Both the position numbers and the translations under genes were made by a program. The notes under the pieces were generated by a model. The model was given only the letters and a program-made list of their open reading frames with translations, had not been told where the DNA came from and made no database searches. Positions 5,201 to 5,327 of a DNA stretch of 5,327 bases are shown in pieces. Every line of letters begins with the position of its first letter. Positions within the stretch are counted from its first letter, which is position 1. The DNA is from JBJXFK01 sp046155505. GTDB lineage: Bacteria; Planctomycetota; Phycisphaerae; UBA1845; Fen-1342. The stretch covers positions 1 through 5,327 of the forward strand of contig JBJXFK010000083.1 in the NCBI GenBank assembly GCA_046155505.1, written 5' to 3'.

Positions 5201-5212
5201 GCCACTGCCGCG
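5147..5212 (+). repeat. 66-bp direct repeat, copy 1
   Basis: It matches 5262-5327 at 65 of 66 positions; the only difference is C at 5196 against G at 5311. The spacing is 115 bp. It covers the loop and right arm of the large palindrome plus 12 further bases, so the copied block is offset from the palindrome borders. Confidence 0.9.
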
Positions 5213-5236
5213 CCGCGACAAAGAGACGAAGGTAGC

Positions 5237-5255
5237 CACCGGCTGATAGCCGGTG
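5237..5255. repeat. CACCGGCT-GAT-AGCCGGTG palindromic repeat
   Basis: A perfect 8-bp stem with a 3-base loop, set in GGTAGC...GCCACA. It lies in the 49 bp between the two 66-bp direct repeats and takes the place that the left palindrome arm occupies ahead of copy 1. It appears to be a different repeat family from its neighbours. Confidence 0.7.
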
Positions 5256-5261
5256 CCACAC

Positions 5262-5327
5262 CCATTTGTTGCGTTCGCGAATACCCGTCAAATGGTGGGC
5301 GATGCCCACCGTACGGCCACTGCCGCG
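5262..5327 (+). repeat. 66-bp direct repeat, copy 2 (runs off the window)
   Basis: Identical to 5147-5212 except G at 5311, and still matching at the last base, so its true end is outside the window. It has the right palindrome arm but no adjacent left arm; only CCATTTG/CAAATGG pairing remains next to it. Confidence 0.9.

Larger units (their letters stand above)
5006..5327. repeat. 322-bp non-coding repeat cluster upstream of the flavin reductase gene
   Basis: No gene is supported in this stretch. It contains, in order, a 10-bp-stem hairpin (5075-5102), a 6-bp-stem hairpin (5108-5128), a 74-bp imperfect palindrome (5127-5200), a CCGGCT hairpin (5237-5255) and a second, window-truncated copy of half the palindrome (5262-5327). 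All reading frames through it are repeat translations. It would form the leader or upstream region of the leftward flavin reductase gene, so any promoter of that gene must lie within or among these palindromes. Confidence 0.75.

Noticed and set aside
5006..5239. Longer flavin reductase with start at 5239 or 5077
   Set aside because: The added sequence is a translation of palindromic repeats. GTG 5005 has a ribosome site and begins at the usual place for the family.
1..5327. A single novel multi-gene system
   Set aside because: Dehydrogenase, DUF362, TPR membrane protein and flavin reductase-like genes differ in strand and spacing, and repeats separate several of them. Nothing in the sequence ties them into one pathway.

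Overview
This is a GC-rich bacterial chromosome segment, most likely from a planctomycete or a related environmental lineage. Two things suggest this. The gaps between genes are packed with GC-rich palindromic repeats of the kinds I associate with Planctomycetota genomes: GAGGCGC-type purine repeats, ACGGGTTTCCCAACCCGT and GGGCTTCCAGCCC hairpins, and GGTGGGC(A/G)(T/C)(C/G)GCCCACC palindromes. The genes are also loosely packed, with gaps of about 100 to 320 bp, and belong to functionally unrelated families. The assignment is from memory of such genomes, not from a search.

Layout from left to right. The window opens in the last 51 codons of a zinc-type (MDR superfamily) dehydrogenase on the + strand (3-158). 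A 100-residue conserved hypothetical protein (279-581, +) follows, bracketed by two perfectly inverted 24-bp arms (182-205 and 610-633). Next is a DUF362-family protein (720-2000, +) with an unusual C-terminal extension. The gap at 2001-2218 holds short CAAAGT repeats, a 26-bp tandem duplication and four small hairpins. A 224-residue unrecognised helical protein (2219-2893, +) ends the rightward genes. It converges, across a 99-bp gap, on a leftward gene (2993-4153, -) for a membrane protein. That protein joins an N-terminal domain resembling the start of type II secretion F proteins to two membrane segments and a TPR-like solenoid. A 222-bp gap with little in it leads to a leftward flavin-reductase-like FMN-binding protein (4376-5005, -). 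The last 322 bp (5006-5327) have no gene. They hold nested palindromes and a 66-bp near-identical direct repeat that runs off the window edge.

I see no operon that ties these genes into one pathway, and no convincing new defence, mobile or biosynthetic system. The parts most worth a second look are the repeat architecture, especially the arm-flanked small gene and the 115-bp-period duplication, the F-domain/TPR fusion, and the DUF362 C-terminal extension. No tRNA, rRNA, CRISPR array or transposase gene was recognised.
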